Part shown: piece by piece, positions 22,911-33,803 of the stretch | Position numbering within the stretch: position 1 is the first letter of the stretch | Layout of the letters: every line of letters starts with the position of its first letter | DNA from: Saccharum officinarum | Taxonomy: Eukaryota; Streptophyta; Magnoliopsida; Poales; Poaceae | Assembly: GCA_020631735.1 (NCBI GenBank) | Contig: CM036201.1 | Span: forward strand, 70,883,394-70,947,393 | DNA length: 64,000 nucleotides | Direction of reading: 5' to 3' | Notes under the pieces: generated by a model | What the model saw: the letters and a program-made list of their open reading frames with translations, nothing else | The model's database searches: none | What the model was told of the DNA's origin: nothing | Translations under genes and position numbers: made by a program

Positions 22911-25900
22911 AGTTTAAGATAACTCCTATAGTGTTGAGGACATCTGGTATTGATGTGATATTGGGTATGGACTGGATGAAGCAAAATCAGGCAGAGATTC
23001 AGTGTCAGCAGAAAGTGGTAGTTGTGACTGCACCTAATGGAGATAAAATCAATGTGGATGTAGCAGTGCAAAAGCAACCAACCGCTGTGGTGAATCAGCT
23101 TGAAGATACTATTAAGGAGAATTCAGTAATTGAGGAATTTCCGGATGTCTTCCCTGATGAATTGCCAGGTATGCCACCTGACAGAGACATTGAATTTCTT
23201 ATTGAATTACTTCCTAGAACTGCACCTATAGCCAAACGACCATATAGGATGGGAGTAGATGAATTAGAAGAACTTAAGAAACAAATTAAAGAATTACAAG
23301 ATAAAGGTTTTATTCGACCTAGTTCATCACCTTGGGGAGCACCAGTTATTTTTGTTGATAAGAAAGATGGCGGTCAGAGGATGTGTGTTGATTACCGGTC
23401 ACTACATGAGGTAACTATCAAGAATAAGTACCCTTTGCCCAGGATTGATGACTTGTTTGATCAGTTGAGAGGTGCTTGTGTGTTCTCTAAGATTGATTTA
23501 CGTTCTGGTTATCATCAGTTGAAGATTCGTGCTTCTGATATTCCAAAGACAGCTTTTACTACAAGGTATGGATTGTATGAGTATACTGTTATGTCATTTG
23601 GATTGACCAATGCACCTGCATACTTTATGTACATGATGAATAAGGTGTTTATGGAATATTTGAATAAGTTTGTGGTGGTATTTATTGATGATATACTGGT
23701 ATTTTCCAAGACGGAGGAAGAGCATGCTGAACATTTGAGGTTGGTATTGCAGAAACTTAGAGAGCATAAACTGTATGCGAAGCGAAGTAAATGTGAGTTT
23801 TGGTTGAAGGAAGTTTCTTTCCTTGGTCATATTGTTTCTAATGGAGGGATATCAGTGGATCCAGGTAAAGTAAAGGATGTATTAGATTGGAAACCACCTA
23901 TTGATGTTAGCGAGATTCGTAGTTTCTTGGGATTAGCTGGATATTATAGACGGTTCATTGAAGGGTTTTCTAAACTTGCTAAACCTATGACATCTCTGTT
24001 AGAGAAGAATGCCAAGTTTGTGTGGTCAGATAAATGTCAAGCTAGTTTTGAGGAATTGAAGAAGAGGTTGACTACATCACCTGTTTTGGTTTTGCCAGAT
24101 TTGAGTAAGAAGTTTTCTATTTATTGTGATGCTTCTCGTCAAGGTTTGGGATGTGTTCTTATGCAAGAAGGCAGAGTTGTGGCTTATGCATCTAGGCAGT
24201 TGAGAAAGCATGAGTTGAATTATCCTACACATGATTTGGAGTTAGCAGCTGTAGTTCATGCTTTAAAGATTTGGAGACATTATTTGATTGGACATAAGAG
24301 TGATATATACACTGATCATAAGAGTTTGAAGTATATTTTCACTCAGTCAGATCTAAATTTGAGGCAACGCAGATGGTTAGAGTTGATTAAGGATTATGAT
24401 ATTGAGATACACTATCATCCTGGTAAGGCTAATGTAGTAGCTGATGCTCTTAGTAGGAAAAGTTATGCCAATGAGATACGGACGTTGTCTATGACTAGTG
24501 AGTTATGTGCTGAATTTGAATATTTGAATTTGGGCATTGTTACTAATACAATGGAATTAGTGATAGAGCCTACCTTAGAGCAAGAAATCTACAAGGGTCA
24601 GTTGAAGGATGAGAAACTAAAGAAGATAGCGGAAGATATAGTGATTGGTAAGTCACCAGGCTTTCGAATGGATGATAATGGAATTTTGTGGTTTGGAAAG
24701 AGGCTGTGTGTACCTGAGGATCAAACTGTTAGACAGGCAATTCTTCGCGAAGCTCATGAGTCAGCTTATTCTATTCATCCTGGTAGTACTAAGATGTATT
24801 TGGATCTGAAACAGAAATATTGGTGGGTTGGATTAAAGCGAGATGTGGCTGAGTATGTGGCATTGTGTGACACTTGTCAGAGGGTGAAAGCAGAGCATCA
24901 GAGACCTGCTGGATTGTTGCAACCAATGAAGATTCCTGAATGGAAGTGGGAGGAAGTTGGTATGGATTTTATAGTAGGGTTACCGCGTACTCAGAGAGGT
25001 TATGATTCTATTTGGGTGATAGTGGATAGATTGACTAAAGTTGCTCATTTTATACCAGTTAAGACTACTTACCATGGACCAAAATTGGCAGAGTTGTATA
25101 TGGAGAGGATAGTATGTTTGCATGGAGTTCCAAAGAAGATTGTATCTGATCGAGGATCGCAGTTTACGTCGCATTTTTGGAAAGCTGTGCATGAATCATT
25201 GGGAACAAAATTGAATTTTAGTACAGCATATCATCCACAGACAGATGGACAGACTGAAAGGACCAACCAGGTATTAGAGGATATGTTGAGAGCTTGTGCA
25301 TTGCAATATGGAACTAGTTGGGATAAGAGTTTGCCTTATGCAGAATTCTCTTACAATAACAGTTATCAACAGAGTCTTAAGATGGCACCGTTTGAAGCTT
25401 TGTATGGACGTAAGTGTAGAACTCCATTGTTTTGGGATCAGATAGGTGAATCTCAAGTGTTTGGTACAGATGTTCTCAGAAACGCAGAAGATCAAGTGCG
25501 AGTGATTCGTGAGAATTTGAGAGTAGCACAGTCTCGTCAGAAGAGTTATGCTGACAATAGAAGAAGAGATTTAGTTTTTGAGGTAGGTGATTATGTCTAT
25601 TTGAAGGTGTCACCTATGAAAAGTGTGAAGAGGTTTAACATGAAAGGTAAACTAGCAAAAAGGTATGTTGGACCATTTAAAGTTATTACTAGACGTGGGG
25701 AAGTTGCTTATCAATTAGAGTTGCCTGAGAATTTATCTGGAGTACATGATGTGTTCCATGTTTCACAACTTAAGAAGTGTTTACGGGTGCCTGAGGAGCA
25801 GATACCTTTAGAAGAGTTGACTGTTAAGGAGGATCTTACATATGAAGAGTTTCCGATTAAGATTTTAGAGACTGCTGAGAGAGTTACTCGAAGTCGGGTT

Positions 25901-26002
25901 ATTAAAATGTGCAAGGTGCAGTGGAATCGATATTCAGAGGCAGAGGCAACTTGGGAAAGAGAGGATGAATTAAAGAAATCATATCCGCAATTGTTTGAGT
26001 AA
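22911..26002 (+). CDS. Element B Pol: RT, RNase H, integrase, chromodomain
   Basis: The open frame (1023 codons counted from a non-ATG codon at 22931) continues the protease ([12 protein letters not shown]) after the one-base shift. In order it shows RT with its FIDD catalytic box at residues 251-254, then RNase H with Asp400 in YCDAS and Asp462 in TDHKSL. The integrase follows: an HHCC zinc region, then Asp679, Asp740 and Glu776, a D..D35E spacing. At the end is a chromodomain (about residues 960-1023, [16 protein letters not shown]). All catalytic residues I looked for are present and there is no internal stop. Chromodomains of this kind are thought to direct integration into heterochromatin. 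The natural product would be a Gag-Pol polyprotein from 21588; here expression would need the frame to be recovered. Confidence 0.93.
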
Positions 26003-26032
26003 GCAGTTCAATCTCGAGGACGAGATTCTTTT

Positions 26033-26045
26033 AAGGGGGGTAGAA
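26033..26045 (+). other. Polypurine tract of element B
   Basis: AAGGGGGGTAGAA lies three bases before the 3' LTR, preceded by CTCGAGGACGAGATTC, which can form a short hairpin (CTCG...CGAG). The same context precedes the 3' LTR of element A. Confidence 0.88.
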
Positions 26046-26047
26046 TT

Positions 26048-28934
26048 TGTAACAACCAAAAATTCTAAACTTTAGGAATAATGAATTTCAGCTAAGTTAG
26101 ATAACAATTAAGGGCAAATTAAAATTTAGAAAAGAATATTTGGTGATGCATTCATGCTGTTGCATTTATTTTATTTTGTGGTGTGGACTTTATTTTATTT
26201 TGATTTGGATTTGAAACTCTATTTGAAAAGGTTTTGGAAAATAAACAAATGAAGAAAAGAAAGAAGAAAAAAATAAAAGCAACTTACCTTCTTACCTGTT
26301 GGCCCGGCGGCCCAGCTAGCCGAGCCCAAAGTTCTCTGCTCCATCTCGCGCCGTGACCGCGTGGGCCGGCCCAGCAGACGAGCAGCCCAGTCGGCCCGAG
26401 CCAGCCAGTACCGCAGCAGCAGCGTTTCCCTCCCTCCTTTTCCTTTCGCTGACAGGTGGAGTCAGCTTGTCAGCATTTTCTTCCACCCCGTTTCGTAGCC
26501 GGAACGGACTCGTGAACGACCACCGCATTACCTCAACGGATTTTGTGGGATTTCCTAACCGATTATGAATCTTGGTTTCTATAAGAGCAATGCCGCGACC
26601 CCCTCACCCCCTTTTCTATCAAAAGACCGAATTTTAGCCGTGAAATCGAGTTGGCGAGTTGGAAAACCTAGGCGGCTTCGGTTGATTATCGGCGGAGCTC
26701 GTGGGTGGATTTGAGGCCGTATTCTTCGCGTTGGTGAGTCCGCACTCTTCTTCTCTACCTTCCCATGCTTTCCTTTTGGGTGGAGATGCTTCGAATCATG
26801 TTTTTGAAGTTCACAGACGGGTCGGCAATGGCGCCACCACCCTCCTCTCGTCGCGCGCCGTGTTCCATTCACCGTAGCTAGTTTCTACCGTATATATGGA
26901 TTCACATTGAGCTCCTCGTTCGATTGGAGTTGGTTGCGGGGAAAATGGTGGCCGAAAACGGGAAAACCGTTTGATTCCGGCGAGCTCGGGTGGCCGGCCA
27001 TGGAGCCCGCCGGCGGGAGACGGAGGTGATGGTCGCGTCTCTCTCTCTTTTCGCCGGATTGATGACAGCCGTCCATCTTTAGATCAACGGCCTAGAAAAG
27101 AAGATACCCCTTCGTCTTGACTTTTTACTAAAGAGACCCTGAAATTCTTTAAGGTTTAACCCGCGGTCCTTAGCATAATATCCGAAATCCGTTTCTTTGT
27201 TTTGAAAGCGTAATTCTTCTCGGTAAATCAAAAATACGTTTTTGGATATTTACAGTTTTGCCACTAAGATTGTTTTGGTCATAAAATCTTCGTTTTAACT
27301 CCGATTTGATCCGTTCAAGTTGCGTTAGATTCGTATTTGCGAGCTCTACATGTTAGTGTAGTTGTACAGTCAGTTTGGATAATTTAATTTTCGAGTTTAT
27401 AATTAAGTATTTATTTATCTATAGGAAATCTTAGAAAATTCATAACTTTCACGTTTTAACTCCGAATTTGGTGATCTTTGCGTCTGTGTGATCGTAGAAA
27501 CGTGTAGAAGAGTTTTATAAACTTTTATTACTGTTTTGCTACTGTTGGTGTACTGTTCTAATTGTATCTCTTTGTTTGCTTCGTGTTTGTTTGATTGGAT
27601 GCATGTGTGTTGTTGATTGATGATCGAGTATAGAAGGTGAGCAGTATCTGGACGATTCGGAGTATTACTTTGAGCCAAGTCAGCAGTATCACTTGGAGAA
27701 TTTTGATCAAGGCAAGTATAACACAGGACTATCCTTGTTACCTATACATTGAATTGTCATACATATGCATGTGCTTACCTTGACAACCTTAGAGATTATA
27801 ACTTAGTGATTGTTATCTTGATTCCTTGTCAACCTTGGGAATGCATATGGGTAGCTACTGCTAGTGCTTAAACTAAGAACAATGATCTTGTAATTTGATT
27901 AATGGATTAAGCAATCAACTATTAAGATGATTTTATTACTGTTAAAAGGGGGCTAGAGCATGTGTATTATTTTGATGCTCTGGTTTCTCTCCATAAGGAC
28001 TTATCTGTAAGTGATAACCGGGATATACAGTACAGCTGTGAGGGCTATATGGCTCTGGCTTTAGTTGTTCAAGAGACCTTTTCTAGCTTGTTAGAGGTTA
28101 CCTTAAATGGCGTAAGAAAGGCTTGCCACGTTGGGTGTAGTGCGAGCCCCTGACCTAGTGTGTATAGGCTACGGTTGTTGTGCCACAGGGAAGGGGGGTT
28201 CTACATCTGCCTGCCGAGTGAATCTAATGGCCCTAACTTATTAGACGAACTTTTGAGTGGCTTTATATGGTTCTCGGGTGTTTGGGCTTGATCTCCCCAC
28301 TCATTTGGAAATCATGACTCACAGTGAAAGTGTACACCTCTGCGCAGAGTTAAAAACTGGTATACTAGCCGTGCTCACGGATACGAGCGGCCTTGGGGAT
28401 TCTTATGGAATAGTTGATCATAACTGTTATATCATGCTTAATTATTGTTGATTATTATTTGCTCATGTTAATGCTATTCATTATCCTTATTACAATTGAT
28501 CATTGGTTCTTTAATGGGAAGCGGTTTATCTTGATGCTACTCAATTGCTAATATATGATTAAAAGCTAAACGCAGTTAAACAATGTCTAGCCTTTTTGAG
28601 CCTCATGAACCCTGTGTTATATTTGTTGAGTTCGACATGGACTCACCCTTGCTATTTCCACCATAACAGATGAAGATATAGAGGAAGATTATCGGAATGA
28701 GTACTAGTCTTGGTGTCAACCAGTCAACCGTGTCCCTGTGTGGAGTTTCCACTGAAGAATTACTATTAGTTATTATTACCTATCGTTCAAGACTATGTCT
28801 TAAATACTTATTCGTTATGTAATAAGCACTGTGATGATACTTTGTAATTTGTCAACTTATGTGTGCGACTGTTTCCTGGGGCGCACATGAGTCTTTTATG
28901 CATCCTATTTTTGTCCTTAAAAATGGGTGTGACA
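26048..28934 (+). repeat. Element B 3' LTR (2887 bp)
   Basis: Pairs with 17104-19988 throughout with very few differences, mostly C/T and G/A changes, many at CpG or CCG-type sites as expected for methylated DNA. The palindrome is at 28338-28349. It is followed by the target duplication GTTCT (28935-28939). Confidence 0.95.
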
Positions 28935-29574
28935 GTTCTATACTAGCATTGCACCACACAAGCATGTATATTGAATTTAAATACATGTGCAATGAGCAAG
29001 TCATATGAGAATGCACAAACAAATGCAACAACTTTGTTTATGAGCTTGCTCCCCCTACTTGTGTGCATCAAAATTTTATTTACCCTTTTATCATATTGAA
29101 TCATCTTTTTCTCTCCCCCTTTGTCAACAACTTACCCAAAAATGGGATCAAATTGTGGAGAGAAAAACAACATTTGATAGAGTAGGTTAAAATTTATCAA
29201 ATTTGGTTCAACCTAGAACACTTGCCAAAGATATTTAATTTGATTTGAACCAAAGACAAGCTTCTTCACACCTTATAATAAGGGTTACCTTGCCTATGTT
29301 GAATTAAACACTTATAGCAAAATCTTCTAGATTCAACACTAGGTTTGCAAGCTCACAAATATGTCATATGTCACAACTAGATCAAAACAAGCATAGAAGC
29401 AATAGTGGTAACATATATCCATCAAATTCATTTGATTTATCATGAATGCTCATGCATACCACTTATTATGTCTACATGCTCTAGCAAGTCCTTAGCATAG
29501 GATGAATGACATGTCAATCAACTTTACCTTGCAATGTCGAAGGAGAGGCATGTCAATAAGTGGGTGGGGTGCAT
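28935..29574 (-). other. Copia 3' noncoding region (outer part, next to RNase H)
   Basis: Minus-strand sequence after the RNase H stop. It contains two further purine runs seen as CTCTCCCCCTTT (29111-29122) and GCTCCCCCTACTT (29048-29060) on the plus strand. Together with those near the 3' LTR this gives four polypurine-tract-like runs; multiple tracts are a known Sirevirus trait. No coding region. Confidence 0.65.
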
Positions 29575-30882
29575 TCAACTTATGTTTGAGAAATCAAGAA
29601 TGTTCAACTCATTCCTTAGCTTGTAAAACCTCTTTTCATCAAGTGGCTTGGTGAGAATATCAGCAAGTTGATCATCGGTGCCAACACTTTCAATGGCAAT
29701 ATCTCCCTTTTGTTGATGATCTCTAATTAAATGATGCCTTATGTCAATATGCTTTGTTCTTCCATGTTGAACCGGGTTTTGTGTCATCTTGATTGCACTT
29801 TCATTATCACATAGCAATGGCACATTCTTGAAGTTGAGGCCATAATCCTTCAAAGTTGATTTCATCCATAGCAATTGTGCACAACAACTCCCCGCACTCA
29901 CATATTCGGCTTTGGCGGTAGAGATTGCCACACTATTTTATTTCTTTGAGGACCATGACGCAAGTGATCTTCCAAGTAATTGACATGTGCCACTTATTCT
30001 CTTTCTATTGATCTTGCAACCCCTATAGTCGGAGTCCGAATATCCAATCAATTCAAACTTTGACCCCTTGGGATACCATAGTCCAACATCTCTTGTTTGC
30101 TTCAAGTACCTCAATATTCTCTTTGCGGCCGTGAGATGACTCTCTCTAGGTGAGGCTTGATATCTAGCACACATGCAAACACTAAACATGACATCCGGCC
30201 TTGATGCGGTGACATAGAGTAGACTTCTAATCAAAGTCCGATATTCCTTTTGATTCACCATTTTGCCATCAAGATCACTATCCAAATTGCCATTTGTACC
30301 CATTGGAGTTGAAATTGGCTTTGCATCTTGCATTCTAAACTTCTTCAACATGTCCCTTATGTATTTCCCTTGACTCACAAATATCCCATTCTTCAATTGC
30401 TTGACTTGGAGACTAAGGAAGTAGCTAAGTTCACCAATCATAGACATTTCAAACTCTTTGGCCATCATAGCACCAAATTCTTCACAATAAGCTTGATCGG
30501 TTGATCCAAAAATGATGTCATCAACATATATTTGCACTATGAATATATCATTCCCAATCTTCTTGGTGAATAGAGTTGTATCAACCTTGCCCATCTTTAA
30601 TCCCTTAGAGAGAAGAAAATCCCTTTGCCTCTCATACCATGCTCTAGGTGCTTGCTTTAAGCCATATAAAGCCTTCTTCAACTTATACACATGGTTGAGT
30701 TTCTTGTCATCTTCAAATCCGGGAGGTTGCTCAACAAAGACTAACTCATTGATGATTCCATTGAGAAATGCACTTTTGACATCCATTTGATATAGTTTGA
30801 TGTTGTGTGCACAAGCATAAGCCAATAGAATCCTTATTGCCTCCAATCTTGCTACGGGCAGCATATGTCTCATCATAGTCAA
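29575..30882 (-). pseudogene. Copia reverse transcriptase (most of it) and RNase H, with one nonsense codon
   Basis: Minus-strand frame. RT begins near VARLEAIRILLAYACAHN, includes MDVKSAFLNG (first catalytic Asp) and the intact YVDDIIFGS box. It continues through the connection domain (RSLLYVTASRPDVMFSV) to RNase H (GYSDSDYRGC). At 29938-29940 an in-frame TAA follows SWSSKK, where this family normally has a Gln codon. After it the same frame resumes with the RNase H region (AEYVSAGSCCAQLLWM, LLCDNESAIKM, HIDIRHHLIRD) to the natural stop near 29575. These enzymes would copy the element's RNA into DNA. The upstream part of RT lies in another frame. Confidence 0.9.
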
Positions 30883-31315
30883 GACCTTCTACTTGAGTGT
30901 AACCTTGAGCAACTAGTCTTGCTTTGTTTCTCACCACAATGCCATCTTGATCTTGCTTGTTTTTGAACACCCACTTGGTTCCAATCACATTGTAGTCATT
31001 TGGCCTTTCTACCAATTCCCAAACATCATTTCTTGTGAAATTGTTAAGTTCTTCTTGCATAGCCATGATCCAATCGGTATCCCTCAAAGCTTCTTCTATT
31101 TTCTTTGGTTCTATGATTGACACAAATGATGCATGCTCACAAAACATAGCCAATCTTGATCTTGTTTGCACACCACTTCTAATATCACCAATAATACTAT
31201 CAATATGGTGATCTCTTGTAATATGTTGTGGTTGGAGTAGTTGCACTTGATTGCTTGAGCTTGGTTGATCACTTGATGTATCTTGATGAGATGAACTAGC
31301 ACCATGATCTTGCAC
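30746..31315 (-). pseudogene. Copia RT N-terminal part, frameshifted
   Basis: Minus strand. It holds the integrase-RT linker (Ser/Gln-rich, SSHQDTSSDQPSSSNQ) followed by the conserved start of Copia RT: WIMAMQEELNNFTRNDVWEL, GTKWVFKNK and ARLVAQGYTQVEGLDYDETY. After DETYAA the family sense breaks off into an unrelated frame, and the continuation (VARLEAIRI) lies in the frame of 29575-30882. A small indel near 30870-30885 therefore splits the RT. Confidence 0.9.
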
Positions 31316-31329
31316 TTGAGACTCATTAG

Positions 31330-32332
31330 CTAGCTTGAATGGAGATTGAGCACTTGATCTTTATCATCATCTTGAATATCAATTACTTGCTTTGCTCTAA
31401 TGTTCCCAATGTCTATGTTCTTCATTGCTTCTACCAATTGAGTTCCACCAACATCATCTAGATTCTCTTCTTCATCTTGTGACCCATTGGTTTCATCAAA
31501 TTGCACATCATGGACTTCTTCTAGAATGCCACTTGAATTGTTCCAAACTCTATAAGCTTTGCTTGTAGTTGAATAACCAAGTAAGAACCCCTCATCACAT
31601 CTCTTGTCAAACTTTCCCAATCTAGTGCCCTTCTTCAAGATATAGCATTTGCAACCAAACACTCTAAAGTAAGAAATATTTGGCTTTCTTCTATGAAGTA
31701 GCTCATATGGGGTCTTCTCTAGCAATGGATGACAATATAGTCTATTGATGTAGTAGCAAGCGGTATTGATTGCTTCATCCCAAAATAATTGACTCACATT
31801 GTACTCATGAAGCATTGATCTAGCCATATCAAGCAATGTTCTATTATTTCTCCCAACTAGGCTATTTGATTGTGGAGTGTACTTGGCCGAGAAATGATGT
31901 CCAATGCCATAGTGATCACAAAGTTCTTCAATTCTTGTATTCTTGAACTCACTTCCATTGTCACTTCTCACTTTCTTGATTCTAATCTCAAACTCATTGT
32001 GAACTCTAGTGAGAAAGGTCTTGAAGATGTCAAACACTTCACTTTTGTCACTAAGAAAGAATACCCATGTGAATCTTGTGAAGTCATCCACTATGACAAA
32101 ACCATACTTATTACCACCTATGCTTCCAACTTGCTTCCCGGCTTGACATGCACTACAAAGCTTATTCTTCTCAAATTCAACATCTTTCAAACCATTGACA
32201 AGATTATGAGTTGTAAGCTTCTTCAATTGTTTCATGCCAACATGACCAAGCCTTCTATGCTAAAGCCAACCCATGCTTGATTTGGAGATTAAGCAAGTTG
32301 TCAAAGAAGTTTCTCTAGAATTGAAGTCAACT
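31330..32332 (-). pseudogene. Copia integrase with an internal deletion and a lost catalytic Glu
   Basis: Minus strand, continuing from the hAT junction. It starts with the end of the GAG-pre-integrase region (a WHRRLGH-like stretch where the Trp codon is now a stop, then MKQLKKLTTH). The zinc-binding tail CSACQAGKQVG follows, then the core at SIGGNKYGFVIVDDFTRFTW. The segment between them is missing, and with it the first catalytic Asp. The second Asp is present (RSDNGSEF). The Glu of the D,D-35-E triad, normally in V-E-R-K-N-R-T, is replaced (LVGRNNRT). The rest (AINTACYYINRLYCHPLLEKTPYEL, FRVFGCKCYILKKGTRLGKF) is typical. This integrase cannot be active. Confidence 0.9.
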
Positions 32333-32467
32333 AGGTAGAGATCACCCTGACAGTGGGCTGGAATCCGATCTGAACCCACCCCCAACCATTCGTGATGAGC
32401 TCCATCTTAAAAATGCACCTAGCCCACCAACTGGATTATTCCAACCACACCAACCCAGTACACTATG

Positions 32468-32530
32468 CTATTTGAACCCAAACGTGTGCACGGGCTGAAC
32501 TATTTGAACCCAAACGTGTGCGTGGGCTGA
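32468..32530. repeat. Two tandem 32-bp subterminal repeats of the hAT element
   Basis: CTATTTGAACCCAAACGTGT... occurs at 32468 and again at 32500, each ending in GGGCTGA. Short subterminal repeats are where hAT transposases bind. GGGCTGA also occurs in the opposite terminal region (near 37982-37988 as its complement). The binding role is inferred. Confidence 0.6.
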
Positions 32531-33803
32531 GCTTGCTGCCGTACCTGCAGCAGCAGCAAGCAAAGTAGCAAACGCATCGCTGCATCTTTGGACTAAGCCT
32601 GCAGTAGTAGCAAACGAGCACATTCATTGCAACTAGGTACATGAAAAATCAAAACATAGATAGGACAACTATACATATAAGAAAAATCAAATTGAAAAGA
32701 GAGAATCAGAAGAAAAAAAACAAAAACAAAAACAAAGGATAAATATCAACTTGGTTCGCTGGTTCATGAGAAGCATAAGATTTCATTACATTCTAATATA
32801 CCATACAAAACTAAAACTGCAGTTATGTTTCAGTGCACATAATTTAAATCAACATATACAAGCCATTTCCGCTAGCGACTGTTGCAAAAGCAGGAACACA
32901 GTAGCCCAGAGCCTCCAGATTGTACTCAAACATCCACTACTACAGCTTTGTTAAAGAGATTTCTGATTTTTTTTGAGCGGGAAAGATATTTCTTTGAAGA
33001 AGCAAATGTTTCTTGTAATGACACACCCAAGTCTGAGAAAAACCATTATTCTGATCATGAGCCTTCTGATGTTTCTTTGAAGAGCCATTTCTTTGAAGAA
33101 GCAATCTCCTTTATTTTTCGCAGAAGCCAGTGGAATACTCTGCAAAACTGATAAATTTGTCTCCTATGAGAATGAAACTAAATACTAGGTAAATAAGAGG
33201 GGTTCCAGCACTACAATCAAGACAAAAAAAGAAAGGATGATTAACTTCCTCAACAGAATCTGGTGGGCGCAAGCAGTCCACAATTACAAATTATTTCATT
33301 AGAGCTACAGAAGACACAAAAGCTGCTTTTAAAACATACATGGCTAGTGATTATTCTCAGGCTACTCCAAAGATGTCAAACTTACATGTAGGAACTTCTC
33401 AGACCAAAGTACTGATAAGGAAGGTCTACGGTCTACCAAATCTACTGCAGCATAGATACCTGAAATTTCCTAAGGCAATTTTAGAGTTGTACTGCAACTT
33501 CCAGCATTATAGATAGTTGGATCAATTTTAGAGTTGCACAGTTTCAGATTAAAGCATATCTGAGCAACTAATTATGACAGGAACTTACAAGGTTGACATA
33601 AATATATCAAATCAAACACTAGCATGGATCCAACTAAGCTGCAGTACATAGGCCAGACCAAACCACTAATCAAACCACTAAGAATGCAGTACATAAACAG
33701 GGCTGCAGCCAAGTGTTCTAGAAACAAAAATTCAGAAGAGAACCTTTTACCATTCTTGGCTACATATTTGTGCCAACACTTTCGAGGTTAAGGCCCCGCC
33801 GGC

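Larger units (their letters stand above)
17104..28934 (+). mobile_element. Element B: young, near-intact chromodomain Gypsy retrotransposon
   Basis: LTRs lie at 17104-19988 and 26048-28934 and differ by about 26 changes by eye over 2.9 kb (about 99% identical). A perfect target duplication GTTCT flanks the element (17099-17103, 28935-28939). The PBS, an extra ORF, gag-protease, RT, RNase H, integrase, chromodomain and polypurine tract are all present in order. This is the chromovirus layout; the long TGTAACA LTRs suggest the Tekay/Del group. One lost G splits gag-pol. It inserted into the 3' noncoding region of the Copia element. At a commonly used grass substitution rate of 1.3e-8 per site per year, the LTR divergence would mean a few hundred thousand years. 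Confidence 0.96.
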
